From the NCBI GenBank assembly GCA_037443565.1, contig JBBIOB010000008.1, positions 1 to 64,000 on the forward strand: a stretch of 64,000 nt of DNA, read 5' to 3'. Positions 1 through 7,394 of the stretch are shown in pieces; position 1 is the stretch's first letter; each line of letters opens with the position of its first letter. Both the position numbers and the translations under genes were made by a program. Below the pieces are notes generated by a model, which made no database searches, was not told the origin of the DNA, and worked only from the letters and a program-made list of their open reading frames with translations. This stretch comes from Fervidifonticultor_A sp037443565 (lineage in GTDB: Bacteria; Sysuimicrobiota; Sysuimicrobiia; Sysuimicrobiales; Humicultoraceae).

Positions 1-1
1 G

Positions 2-97
2 ATCGGCAACGTGCGGCGCTACCTCTGGAGCACCCAGCGGCGGCCGAAAAAGGTGCGCCGCTACTTCCGCCACCCGAGCGTCCGCTACGCCGCCTGA
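2..97 (+). CDS. C-terminal tail of a protein cut by the window edge, possibly a transposase
   Basis: An open frame enters from the left edge and ends at TGA 95-97. The 31 visible residues are strongly basic (RRYLW, RRPKKVRRYFR, VRYAA). No domain can be assigned from so short a tail. Because it lies next to an integrase fragment on the other strand, a transposase or other mobile-element protein is possible, but this is only inference. The following 95 bases are AT-richer than the rest of the window, which fits an insertion boundary. Confidence 0.3.
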   Translation: MGNVRRYLWSTQRRPKKVRRYFRHPSVRYAA

Positions 98-192
98 GGT
101 GTTAAACATTTACCGCTCGCCGTAATATGAATCACAGCACTTAGGTCAAAGGAGCCTACCAGCAGCGACTCGCTCTTCCTCCTTCATAGGAT

Positions 193-336
193 CTAACATC
201 CCCCTACGATTGCCTTCCGCCTCCCTAGCCCCCGGTTCAGCACGTGCGTGTAGACCATTGTCGTCTTTACGTCCTTGTGCCCGAGGAGCTCCTGGACCGT
301 GCGGATGTCGTGCCTGTCTTCTACGAGGTGGCAGCC
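193..336 (-). pseudogene. Fragment of an integron/phage-type tyrosine recombinase (C-terminal end only)
   Basis: Translated on the minus strand, this stretch reads DIRTVQELLGHKDV followed by KTTMVYTHVLNRG, the classic C-terminal block of integron-type integrases. It contains the LGH box and the catalytic tyrosine in YTHV. Upstream of about position 336 the similarity stops: the expected SFATHLLE is degraded to VIGCHLVE, and the frame then runs antisense through the cupin gene. About 45 of an expected 300 or more residues remain, so this is a dead remnant. It marks a past integration or rearrangement beside a cut basic protein at the window edge. Confidence 0.75.
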
Positions 337-368
337 AATGACGAGAAGGCCGATCCGCGGCGTGCGCT

Positions 369-809
369 TCAGCGGGCCCGGCGCGGGGCCGGACGCGCGG
401 GCCGTGGCCGGTCGCGGACCGCGTCCACCGGGCATAGAAACCCGAACGGCTCCGCGCCGGCTCTGAACTGGTGAGGGGTGTTGGGAGGGATGTACACGAA
501 GTCCATCGGGCCGACGCGGCGGACGGTGTTCCCGAGCCTCAGCCGGCCGTGCCCCCTGATGACCAGCACCGCGTGGGCGTGCCGGTGGCGTTCGTGCGAT
601 GAGAACCCGCGCGGCGCAATCTCGAAGTACCGTAACTGAAACGCCGTGGGCTCGCCCGCGGCGCCGACGAGCACGAACCGCTCCACACCCTTCCACGCCG
701 GCGCCGAGCCCTGCGGTGGTTTGTACGGCCGCGGCGCGATGCCCGCCCATCGGAACTTCGCCGGATCGAACCGCGCGATCAACGGCCGCTCGGCGCGCCG
801 ACGGGTCAC
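369..809 (-). CDS. Cupin-domain protein
   Basis: This 146-residue protein has one cupin barrel. The first cupin motif is seen as HERHRHAHAVLVIRGHG and the second as DFVYIPPNTPHQFRAG, which together supply the usual His metal ligands. The GTG start at 809 overlaps the stop of the upstream zinc dehydrogenase by 4 bases (GTGA), so the two are translationally coupled. Cupins of this kind are often sugar or small-acid isomerases, dioxygenases or sensors, and the substrate cannot be read from sequence. Its place after two alcohol/polyol-type dehydrogenases suggests a role in carbohydrate or small-molecule oxidation. Confidence 0.85.
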   Translation of the reverse strand: MTRRRAERPLIARFDPAKFRWAGIAPRPYKPPQGSAPAWKGVERFVLVGAAGEPTAFQLRYFEIAPRGFSSHERHRHAHAVLVIRGHGRLRLGNTVRRVGPMDFVYIPPNTPHQFRAGAEPFGFLCPVDAVRDRPRPARPAPRRAR

Positions 810-1846
810 GGCGTCACCACGACCTTGAGCGCCGGACCCATCGCGCGGACAAGATCATACCCGGCCATCGCCTCGTCCAGCGAGAGCCGGTGGGTGATCA
901 GCGAGGTCACCGGCAGGCCCGCGCGGAGGAGCTCCAACGCCTCTCGGGTGTCGTCCGGCCCGGCCGAGTAGGAGGTCGCCACCGTGATCTCTCTGAAGAA
1001 CAGGTCGTGCGCGTCCAGCGGCCAGCGGGCTTCGGGCGCCGTCGGCGTGAAGACGAGGATCGTCCCGCCGCGCGCCACCGCGCCGGTCGCGGACTCCAGC
1101 GCATCCACCGTGCCGGGTCCCACGACCACCACGTCGGCGCCGTCACCTTCGGTGACGGCCCCAACGGCATCGGCCAGGGGCTGGCGCGTCACGTCGATGG
1201 CGGCGTCGGCGAGGCGCGATGCGGCTGCCAGGCGCGCGGGCACCCGGTCGGCGGCCACGAGCAGCGAGGGCTCGGGGCGGTCCCGGAGGACCATCAGGTG
1301 CAGCAGGCCCATCACCCCGGCGCCGATGACCAGCACCCGGTCGCCGCGCCGCAGCCGCGCGCGCCGCACCGACTTCACGACGCACGCCAGCGGTTCGATA
1401 AAGGTGGCCGCGTCATCCGAGAGGTCGGGCGGCACGGCCAGTGCATCGTTGGCGACGGCCGGCGCCTGAGCGATGGCATGCGTGGCCAGACCGCCCGGAA
1501 TCAGGCGCCGCGGCCGCCAGGCCTGGCACTGCACGTGATCTCCGCGACGGCAGGCGCGGCATGCCAGACACGGGGCGTGGTGGTGCACGAACACGCGGGC
1601 GCCGGGTTCGAAGCGCGCGCCCGACCCGGCCTCCACGACCACGCCCACCGCCTCATGGCCCAGGGGGACCGGCGCCTTGCGCGCGATGTACCAGTCCATG
1701 ACCTCACCGGGGCACAGACCGCAGGCTGTGATGCGCAGGAGGAGTTCCCCGGGCCCCGGACGCGAGAGCGGGACCTCCTCCATCCGGAGATCTCCGGACG
1801 CGTGGAAGACCACGGCACGCGTGGTGGCCGGCCGGGTTACAGCCAT
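806..1846 (-). CDS. Zinc-dependent medium-chain alcohol/polyol dehydrogenase (copy 1)
   Basis: This is a 346-residue MDR-superfamily dehydrogenase. Catalytic zinc ligands are visible at Cys42 (ACGLC) and His64-Glu65 (GHEAVG). The structural zinc lobe is Cys93, Cys96, Cys99 and Cys107 (CLACRACRRGDHVQC). A Rossmann motif VIGAGVMGLL follows in the middle for NAD(P). The ATG at 1846 lies inside the end of the upstream paralogue (10-base overlap), placing both in one operon. The family includes sorbitol, threonine and related dehydrogenases; the specific substrate is unknown. The two tandem copies are diverged, so they probably act on different substrates or successive steps. Confidence 0.9.
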   Translation of the reverse strand: MAVTRPATTRAVVFHASGDLRMEEVPLSRPGPGELLLRITACGLCPGEVMDWYIARKAPVPLGHEAVGVVVEAGSGARFEPGARVFVHHHAPCLACRACRRGDHVQCQAWRPRRLIPGGLATHAIAQAPAVANDALAVPPDLSDDAATFIEPLACVVKSVRRARLRRGDRVLVIGAGVMGLLHLMVLRDRPEPSLLVAADRVPARLAAASRLADAAIDVTRQPLADAVGAVTEGDGADVVVVGPGTVDALESATGAVARGGTILVFTPTAPEARWPLDAHDLFFREITVATSYSAGPDDTREALELLRAGLPVTSLITHRLSLDEAMAGYDLVRAMGPALKVVVTP

Positions 1847-2871
1847 CCGTTGCCGTTGGGCAGGACGCCGTACTTCAGCCCCGCGCCGCGATCGAGATCG
1901 CGAAACACCTCGCGGATCCCATCGAGCGATCGCAATTCGGTGATGAGGTCGGCGGGGCGCACCGCCCCGGCTTCCAGCAGCCGCAGGGCCTCCTGTACGT
2001 CCGCGGTGCGGTAGTGAAACGCGCTCACCAGGTCGATCTCGCTGTAGTGGAGCCGGGTGGCGTCGAAGGCCACCTCGCTGCCCCCGGGCAGGCCGCCGAA
2101 GAGAAGCACGCGCCCTCCCGGGGCGGCCCATCCTGGTGCCGTGCGCCAGACCTCAGGGGCGCCGGTGCACTCGATCACGACATCGGGTCCGACGCCGGTC
2201 AACGACCGGAGCGCGGTCGCAATGCCCGTCGAGCGAGCGTTGATGACCTCCCGCGCACCAGCCCGCCGCGCGCGATCCAGAGCCTCAGGCCGCCGGCCCA
2301 CGGCGATGACGTCGAGCCCCCGCCGCCGGGCCTCCTGCACATGCATGAGCCCGATCGGTCCGAGCCCGACCACTGCCACGATCCCGCGATCCGGAGCCCT
2401 CAGCCGAGACCATCCGTGGACCACGCAGGCGAGCGGCTCGAGGAACGCGGCTTCGATGTACGACAGATGCGCCGGCTTGGAGAACAGGTGCTGTCGGACC
2501 ACGCGCGGGGGGAGCCGCAGGTAGTCCCCGTACGTGCCCAGCGCGATCTCTTCGAACTGGGTCTCGCACAGGTTGTCGTGCCCGCGCCGGCACGCGCCGC
2601 ACTGCCCGCATCCCGCGGTGGGGACAAACACCACGGGCTGCCCGGGCGCGAAGCCGTCCACGCCCTCGCCGACGCTCGCGACATCGCCCGTGCCCTCGTG
2701 GCCGAACGGGCCGAAGGCCAGCCGGGGGTGGCCCCGGCGGTAGGTCTTGAGATCGGTCCCGCAGGTTAGCGCCGCCTTGATGCGGACGACGACCTCGCCC
2801 GGGCCCGGGAGTGGGACCGGGAGGTCAACCAGATCGAGCGCGCGGGGACCGCGCAGAACCGCCTGTCGCAT
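1837..2871 (-). CDS. Zinc-dependent medium-chain alcohol/polyol dehydrogenase (copy 2)
   Basis: This 344-residue zinc dehydrogenase has the same architecture as its downstream neighbour. It has catalytic Cys37 (TCGTD) and His58-Glu59 (GHEGTG), a structural zinc lobe at Cys88, Cys91, Cys94 and Cys102 (CGQCGACRRGHDNLC), and a Rossmann motif VVGLGPIGLM. The ATG at 2871 is 20 bases after the moeB stop. The ...GTDLKTYRRGHP stretch resembles threonine or sorbitol dehydrogenase-like proteins rather than class III alcohol dehydrogenase. Substrate is not determinable. The operon order is moeB, this gene, copy 1, cupin. Confidence 0.9.
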   Translation of the reverse strand: MRQAVLRGPRALDLVDLPVPLPGPGEVVVRIKAALTCGTDLKTYRRGHPRLAFGPFGHEGTGDVASVGEGVDGFAPGQPVVFVPTAGCGQCGACRRGHDNLCETQFEEIALGTYGDYLRLPPRVVRQHLFSKPAHLSYIEAAFLEPLACVVHGWSRLRAPDRGIVAVVGLGPIGLMHVQEARRRGLDVIAVGRRPEALDRARRAGAREVINARSTGIATALRSLTGVGPDVVIECTGAPEVWRTAPGWAAPGGRVLLFGGLPGGSEVAFDATRLHYSEIDLVSAFHYRTADVQEALRLLEAGAVRPADLITELRSLDGIREVFRDLDRGAGLKYGVLPNGNGWL

Positions 2872-2891
2872 GCCGATCGGGAGGCCGCGCC

Positions 2892-4073
2892 CTATCGGCG
2901 GACGCCGCTCTCCGTGGGGAACTGCCTGTTCGTCCACTCCACAATTCCACCAGCCAGGTTCAGCACCTTCGTGTAGCCGGCACGCTGGAGATCCTGGACC
3001 ACCCGGGCGCTGCGGGCGCCCACCGCGCAGTGGATGATGGCCGTGCGCCTGGGATCGATCTCCGAGGTCCGCGACCCAATCTCGCCCATGGGGATCATGG
3101 TCGCGCCCGGGATGTGGGAGATGGCCCATTCCCACGGCTCGCGCACGTCGATGAGCTGTGCGCCGTCCTCAATCAAGCGCCGCGCCTCGGCGGCGTCCAC
3201 CTCTGGAACCCCGGCAGCCTCGACAGCCGCCGGCGCATGCTGCCGTCCCGGCAGTCCGCAGAAGGCATCATAGTCGATGAGCTGCGTGATCGTCGGCTGA
3301 TCACCGCACACCGGGCAGGCCGGGTTGCGCTGCCAGCGCAGCGTTCGCACTTCACCGCTTGACGCGTCCATCATGAGCAGGCGGTTCGCGAGCGTCTGGC
3401 CTACACCCAGCAGGATCTTGACCGCCTCGACCGCCTGCAGGGATCCCATGAACCCGGCCACCGCGCCGATGATCCCGCCCTCGGCGCACGACGGCACCGA
3501 ACCCGGGGGCGGCGGGGTGGGGAACAGACAGCGGTAGCATCCCCGGCCCGGCAGGAACGCCGTCGCTTGCCCCTCCCACTTCAGGATGCTCGCGTCGACC
3601 AGCGGCTTGCCCAGCAGCACACACGCGTCATTGACCAGATAGCGGGTGGGGAAGTTGTCGCTGCCGTTTATGACCACGTCGTAGGACCCGATGATCTCGA
3701 AGGCGTTCTCCGAGGACAGCGTCGTCTGGTACGGCACCACCGTCACGTCGGGGTTTGTGTCCTCGAGCGTCCGGCGCGCGGACTGCGTCTTCGGCCGGCC
3801 GATGTCGTGGGTGAAGTGGAGGATCTGCCGGTGGAGGTTCGATAGCTCGACCCGGTCGCCGTCCACGATCCCCAGCGTGCCCACCCCGGCCGCGGCCAGG
3901 TACAGCGAGACCGGCGAGCCCAACCCGCCCGCACCGACGACCAGCGCCTTGCTGTCGAGCAGGCGGCGCTGGCCGTCCACGCCGACCTCTTCGAGGATGA
4001 CCTGGCGGGAGTAGCGGGTGAGCTGTTCCTTGCTGAGCAGCGGCGCCGCCGGGCGCCGGGTGTCCACGGCCAT
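2892..4073 (-). CDS. moeB: MoeB/ThiF-type adenylyltransferase fused to a rhodanese domain
   Basis: This 393-residue protein would activate the C-terminal Gly-Gly of a ubiquitin-like sulfur carrier (MoaD, ThiS or similar) with ATP and then load it with sulfur. The N-terminal E1-like domain has the nucleotide loop VVGAGGLGSP (46-54), DGDRVELSNLHRQ, and zinc cysteines C179/C182 and C253/C256. Cys196 (PSCAEGG) sits at the usual thioester position. The C-terminal rhodanese domain (about 290-393) carries Cys349 in IIHCAVGARSA. This is the MoeZ/MoeBR layout. No sulfur-carrier gene is nearby, so its partner must be elsewhere. A molybdopterin oxidoreductase is encoded at 10999-12585. Confidence 0.92.
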   Translation of the reverse strand: MAVDTRRPAAPLLSKEQLTRYSRQVILEEVGVDGQRRLLDSKALVVGAGGLGSPVSLYLAAAGVGTLGIVDGDRVELSNLHRQILHFTHDIGRPKTQSARRTLEDTNPDVTVVPYQTTLSSENAFEIIGSYDVVINGSDNFPTRYLVNDACVLLGKPLVDASILKWEGQATAFLPGRGCYRCLFPTPPPPGSVPSCAEGGIIGAVAGFMGSLQAVEAVKILLGVGQTLANRLLMMDASSGEVRTLRWQRNPACPVCGDQPTITQLIDYDAFCGLPGRQHAPAAVEAAGVPEVDAAEARRLIEDGAQLIDVREPWEWAISHIPGATMIPMGEIGSRTSEIDPRRTAIIHCAVGARSARVVQDLQRAGYTKVLNLAGGIVEWTNRQFPTESGVRR

Positions 4074-4096
4074 GCGAATCCCCCTAATAGACCACG

Positions 4097-4117
4097 ACGG
4101 TCTGGCGTCCAGACCGT
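4097..4117 (-). promoter_or_regulatory. Perfect 9-bp inverted repeat in the moeB leader
   Basis: ACGGTCTGG and CCAGACCGT are perfect inverted repeats separated by three bases, ending 24 bases upstream of the moeB ATG. In the minus-strand transcript they form a strong hairpin just before the ribosome-binding region. As DNA the same dyad could be an operator between moeB and the divergent reductase gene. A TTGACA hexamer on the minus strand at 4152-4147 may be the moeB -35, but no convincing -10 was found at 17 bases. Confidence 0.5.
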
Positions 4118-4286
4118 ATTCCTAAGGTGCCATGGGACGCCCGGGGTGTCAACAAACGGCCGACGGATGATGCGGGCGCCCCGGGCAGGAAACAGCGCCC
4201 CGGCATGCGATATCATGGGCGCAGTGCCGGGGCGGCCGCGCCCTGGCGGCACCACGCAGGCGCAGCGAGGAGCGAGGAGGCGGGAG

Positions 4287-5366
4287 ATGGACCAGGTGTA
4301 CGATATCACGATCATCGGGGGCGGCCCGTCTGGGCTCTTCGCAGCCTACTACGCTGGGTTCCGCGGTCTGACCGTGAAGATCGTGGACAGCCAGCCCGAC
4401 CTGGGTGGGCAGATCACCGCCCTCTACCCCGACAAGTACATCTATGACGTCGCCGGGTTTCCCAGGGTCCTGGGGAAGGACCTGGTGGCGAACTTGGTCG
4501 AGCAGGCGATGCAGTACGAGCCCGATGTCGCGCTCCACGAGGAGATCCGCACGTTCGAACGGCTGGCCGATGGCTCGTTCCGGTTCGTGAGCACGAGCGG
4601 CGAACACCGCGCGAAGGTCGTGCTGATCACCGCGGGCATCGGCGCCTTCACCCCCAAGACCTATGGGCGGCCCGAGATCGACCGATACCTGGACCGCGGG
4701 CTCGCCTACGCGGTCCGCCGGAAGGAGGATTATCGGAACAAGCAGGTCCTCGTAGTCGGCGGCGGCGACAGCGCGCTCGATTGGACGCTCGACCTGGTGC
4801 CAGTCGCGCGCCACGTGACCCTCATCCACCGGCGCGACACGTTCCGGGCGCACGTCAACAGCGTGAAGAAGCTCCACGCCTCGCCGGCCGAGGTGAAGGT
4901 GTTCTACGAGCTCAAGGCCCTCAGCGGCGATGGGGCCGTGCGCGAAGCGGTGATCGTGAACAACCAGACGCAGCAGGAAGAGGTACTCCGGGTGGATGCC
5001 GTCCTGGCGTTCCTGGGCCTGGTCAGCAACCTCGGGGCCATCGCGACGTGGGGGCTGGAGCTGCACGGCGATGCGATCCTGGTCAACACGCGCATGGAGA
5101 CCAACATCCCGGGCATCTACGCGGCCGGCGATGTGGTGGAGTATCCGGGGAAGCTCAAGCTCATCGTGACCGGCTTCGGCGAGGCGGCCACGGCGGTCAA
5201 CAACGCGGCCCACCACATCAACCCCGAGGCCTCGCTGTTCCCCGGGCACTCCTCGGCGATCATGGAGAAGAAGGAGAAGGCCGCGCGCGGTACCCCCGCA
5301 CCGCCTGCGCCTGCACGTCGGCGCGGTACGACGACCGCACCAGCGGACCGGCCTCGACGTACATGA
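4287..5366 (+). CDS. Ferredoxin/flavodoxin-NADP reductase, thioredoxin-reductase-like (type 2)
   Basis: This is a 359-residue flavoprotein. It has the FAD-binding GGGPSG (11-16), DLGGQITALYP, the NADP loop VVGGGDSALDW and the FAD-closing GIYAAGDVVEY. The CxxC redox pair of thioredoxin reductases is absent, which identifies the YumC-like ferredoxin-NADP reductase group. The ATG at 4287 is preceded by GGAGG. The protein would shuttle electrons between NADPH and ferredoxin or flavodoxin, for example for the radical-SAM lipoyl synthase encoded next door. The family normally ends near HSSAIMEKKE. Here about 26 extra Pro/Arg-rich residues are read antisense through the lipA 3' end, suggesting loss of an original stop. 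Confidence 0.9.
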   Translation: MDQVYDITIIGGGPSGLFAAYYAGFRGLTVKIVDSQPDLGGQITALYPDKYIYDVAGFPRVLGKDLVANLVEQAMQYEPDVALHEEIRTFERLADGSFRFVSTSGEHRAKVVLITAGIGAFTPKTYGRPEIDRYLDRGLAYAVRRKEDYRNKQVLVVGGGDSALDWTLDLVPVARHVTLIHRRDTFRAHVNSVKKLHASPAEVKVFYELKALSGDGAVREAVIVNNQTQQEEVLRVDAVLAFLGLVSNLGAIATWGLELHGDAILVNTRMETNIPGIYAAGDVVEYPGKLKLIVTGFGEAATAVNNAAHHINPEASLFPGHSSAIMEKKEKAARGTPAPPAPARRRGTTTAPADRPRRT

Positions 5367-6156
5367 AGCCCCGGCGCAGGCCCTCTTCGCGCAGCGCCGC
5401 GAACTCCTCGGGGGTGTAGTAGCGGGCGATCGGGTGGTGGTCGGCGCTCGGCCGCAGGTACTGCCCGAGCGTCAGCACATCGACGTCGACCGCCCGGAGG
5501 TCGTCCATCGTCTCCAGCACCTCATCGGTCGTCTCGCCCATCCCCAGGATGATGCCGCTCTTGGTGAACGAGGTGTACCCCCACTCCTTGGCCCGGCGCA
5601 GTAGCTCGATCGATCGGTCGTAGTTGCCGCCGCCCCGGACGACCTTGAAGACCCGAGGTGTGCTTTCGATGTTGTGCGCCAGGATCTCGGGATTGGCGTC
5701 GAGCACGACCCGCAGCGCGTCAGGATCGCCCTTGAAGTCGGGGATCAGCACCTCAACCGTGCACGAGGGCAGCCGCCGGTGGATCTGGCGGATGGCCTCC
5801 GCGTAGATGCCTGCGCCGCCGTCTCTCTGGTCGTCGCGGTTGACCGAGGTGATCACCGCGTGGCGCAGCCCCATGGCGACCACGGCGTCGGCCACCCGCG
5901 CCGGCTCGTCCAGGTCGAGCTCGGTGGGCAGCCCGTGCGCGATCGCGCAGTAGCCGCAGGCGCGCGTGCACACGTTGCCGAGGATCAGGAAGGTGGCGGT
6001 GCGGCGTTCCCAGCACTCGCCGATGTTGGGGCAGCGCGCCTCCTCGCAGACGGTGTGCATCTGCTGCCCGCGCATGATCGCCTTGAGATCGACGTAGTTC
6101 TGGCCCCCGGGCAGGCGGACTTTCAGCCATCCGGGGCGCCGGGTGTCAACGGCCAT
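5260..6156 (-). CDS. lipA: Lipoyl synthase
   Basis: This 298-residue radical-SAM enzyme inserts two sulfurs into octanoyl groups on lipoyl domains. The auxiliary [4Fe-4S] cluster cysteines are C37, C42 and C48 (CEEARCPNIGEC). The radical-SAM triad is C63, C67 and C70 (CTRACGYC). The C-terminal RSSY motif, whose Ser ligates the auxiliary cluster, is present. The gene overlaps the E2 stop by 11 bases, so synthase and lipoyl acceptor are co-translated. No lipB or lplA is in the window. The last 107 bases overlap the convergent reductase gene. Its N-terminus MAVDTRRP is shared with moeB. Confidence 0.95.
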   Translation of the reverse strand: MAVDTRRPGWLKVRLPGGQNYVDLKAIMRGQQMHTVCEEARCPNIGECWERRTATFLILGNVCTRACGYCAIAHGLPTELDLDEPARVADAVVAMGLRHAVITSVNRDDQRDGGAGIYAEAIRQIHRRLPSCTVEVLIPDFKGDPDALRVVLDANPEILAHNIESTPRVFKVVRGGGNYDRSIELLRRAKEWGYTSFTKSGIILGMGETTDEVLETMDDLRAVDVDVLTLGQYLRPSADHHPIARYYTPEEFAALREEGLRRGFMYVEAGPLVRSSYRADVQAQAVRGYRARPSPSSP

Positions 6157-7384
6157 CGCGAAACCCCTCGAACCATCCCTTCAGGTGATTCAGAAACTGC
6201 ACCGCCGTCGCGCCGTCGAAGATCCGGTGGTCGAACGACAGGCCCAGGTGCATCATCGGCCGGATCGCGATGGCATCGTCGCGCACAACCGCGCGCTTGA
6301 CGATCGCGTCGGTGGCGAGGATGGCGGCCTGCCCGGGCACGACGATCGGCATGGACCAGATCGAGCCGAAGACCCCGGGGTTGGTGATGGTGAACGTGCC
6401 GCCCTGGATGTCGGCCAGGACCAGTCGGCCCGCCCGCGCACGGCCCGTCAGGTCGTCGAGCGCCCTGGCGACGCCGGCCAGGCTCAACCGGTCCGCATCG
6501 TGAATCACCGGCACGACGAGGCCCTCGTCCGCGGCGATACCGATGCCGATGTTGACTGCCCGCCGCATGATCACCCCGTCCTCGCTCCACGACGAGTTCA
6601 CGATCGGATACGCCCGCAGCGCTTCGCAGGCGGCGGCCACGAAGAATGCGGTGTAGGTCAGCGGAACCCCTTCGCGCGCGCGCCAGGCCTCCTTGTGTGC
6701 CTCGCGCCAGGTGACCACGGCGCGCATGTCCGTCTCGATGACCCCGTACGCGTGCGGAATCTCCCGCTTGCTCTGCGCCATCCGCTGCGCGATGGCGCGG
6801 CGGACCGGCGAGAGCTTCACTACGTCATCCCCCGACCGTGGCGCGACGAGGGGTGTCGGCTCCGTGTGCGCCCCGACGCGGTCCCGGTCGGCCACATAGT
6901 GCAGGATGTCCTCTTTGGTGATCCGGCCTCCGGCTCCGGATCCCCGCAGAGTCTCGAGCACGTGGTGGGGAATCCGGTGTTCCTCTGCCAGCCGGCGCAC
7001 GAGAGGCGACAGCCTGACCCCTCGCACGGCGGCCGGGGGCGCCGCGCCAGCGTCCGCCGCGGCCACGGGCCGCCCGGCCGCTGGCTCCGTGGTCGCCGGC
7101 TGGTCGGCCGCGGGCGCCTCGCTCGATCCCGCCGGCCCCTCGGGCACCGCGACATCGATGAGGGCGATCGGCGCGCCGACCGGTCGCGTCTCGCCCTCGG
7201 AGGCCAGCAGTTCGACCAGCACGCCGCCGAGCGGGGAGGGCATCTCCACGTTGACCTTGTCCGTCGTGATCTCGGCAAGCGGCTCGTACTTCTCGATCGA
7301 ATCGCCGGGCTTCTTCAGCCACCTGGCGATCGTGCCTTCGTGGATGCTCTCCCCAAGCTGGGGGAGCTTGATCTCGACCGGCAT
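6146..7384 (-). CDS. 2-oxoacid dehydrogenase E2 component (dihydrolipoyl acyltransferase), complex A
   Basis: This 412-residue protein has three parts. A lipoyl domain carries the lipoyl lysine K43 in TTDKVNVE. An Ala/Pro-rich linker leads to a peripheral-subunit-binding domain around LSPLVRRLAEEHRIP to GRITKEDIL. The C-terminal acyltransferase domain carries the catalytic His in SFDHRIFDG. It follows E1 alpha and E1 beta and precedes lipA in one operon. With the E1 alpha sequence, the set looks most like the branched-chain or acetoin/pyruvate group; the true substrate cannot be fixed by sequence. The ATG at 7384 directly precedes the lipoyl domain (MPVEIKLPQLGES). Confidence 0.92.
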   Translation of the reverse strand: MPVEIKLPQLGESIHEGTIARWLKKPGDSIEKYEPLAEITTDKVNVEMPSPLGGVLVELLASEGETRPVGAPIALIDVAVPEGPAGSSEAPAADQPATTEPAAGRPVAAADAGAAPPAAVRGVRLSPLVRRLAEEHRIPHHVLETLRGSGAGGRITKEDILHYVADRDRVGAHTEPTPLVAPRSGDDVVKLSPVRRAIAQRMAQSKREIPHAYGVIETDMRAVVTWREAHKEAWRAREGVPLTYTAFFVAAACEALRAYPIVNSSWSEDGVIMRRAVNIGIGIAADEGLVVPVIHDADRLSLAGVARALDDLTGRARAGRLVLADIQGGTFTITNPGVFGSIWSMPIVVPGQAAILATDAIVKRAVVRDDAIAIRPMMHLGLSFDHRIFDGATAVQFLNHLKGWFEGFRDGR

Positions 7385-7394
7385 AGCCTCCCTC

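Noticed and set aside
599..2014. A 471-codon plus-strand frame across the cupin and first dehydrogenase
   Set aside because: It is antisense to two genes with clear metal-binding motifs, and the translation is Arg/His-rich with no recognisable fold.
4188..4216. A possible promoter (GGAAAC and TATCAT) for the ferredoxin-NADP reductase
   Set aside because: TATCAT fits a -10, but the upstream element does not match a housekeeping -35, and an ECF-type reading would need a different -10. Too weak to list.
4146..4286. A 47-residue extension of the ferredoxin-NADP reductase from ATG 4146
   Set aside because: The family start MDQVYDITIIGGG is at ATG 4287 directly after GGAGG. The upstream residues are low-complexity.
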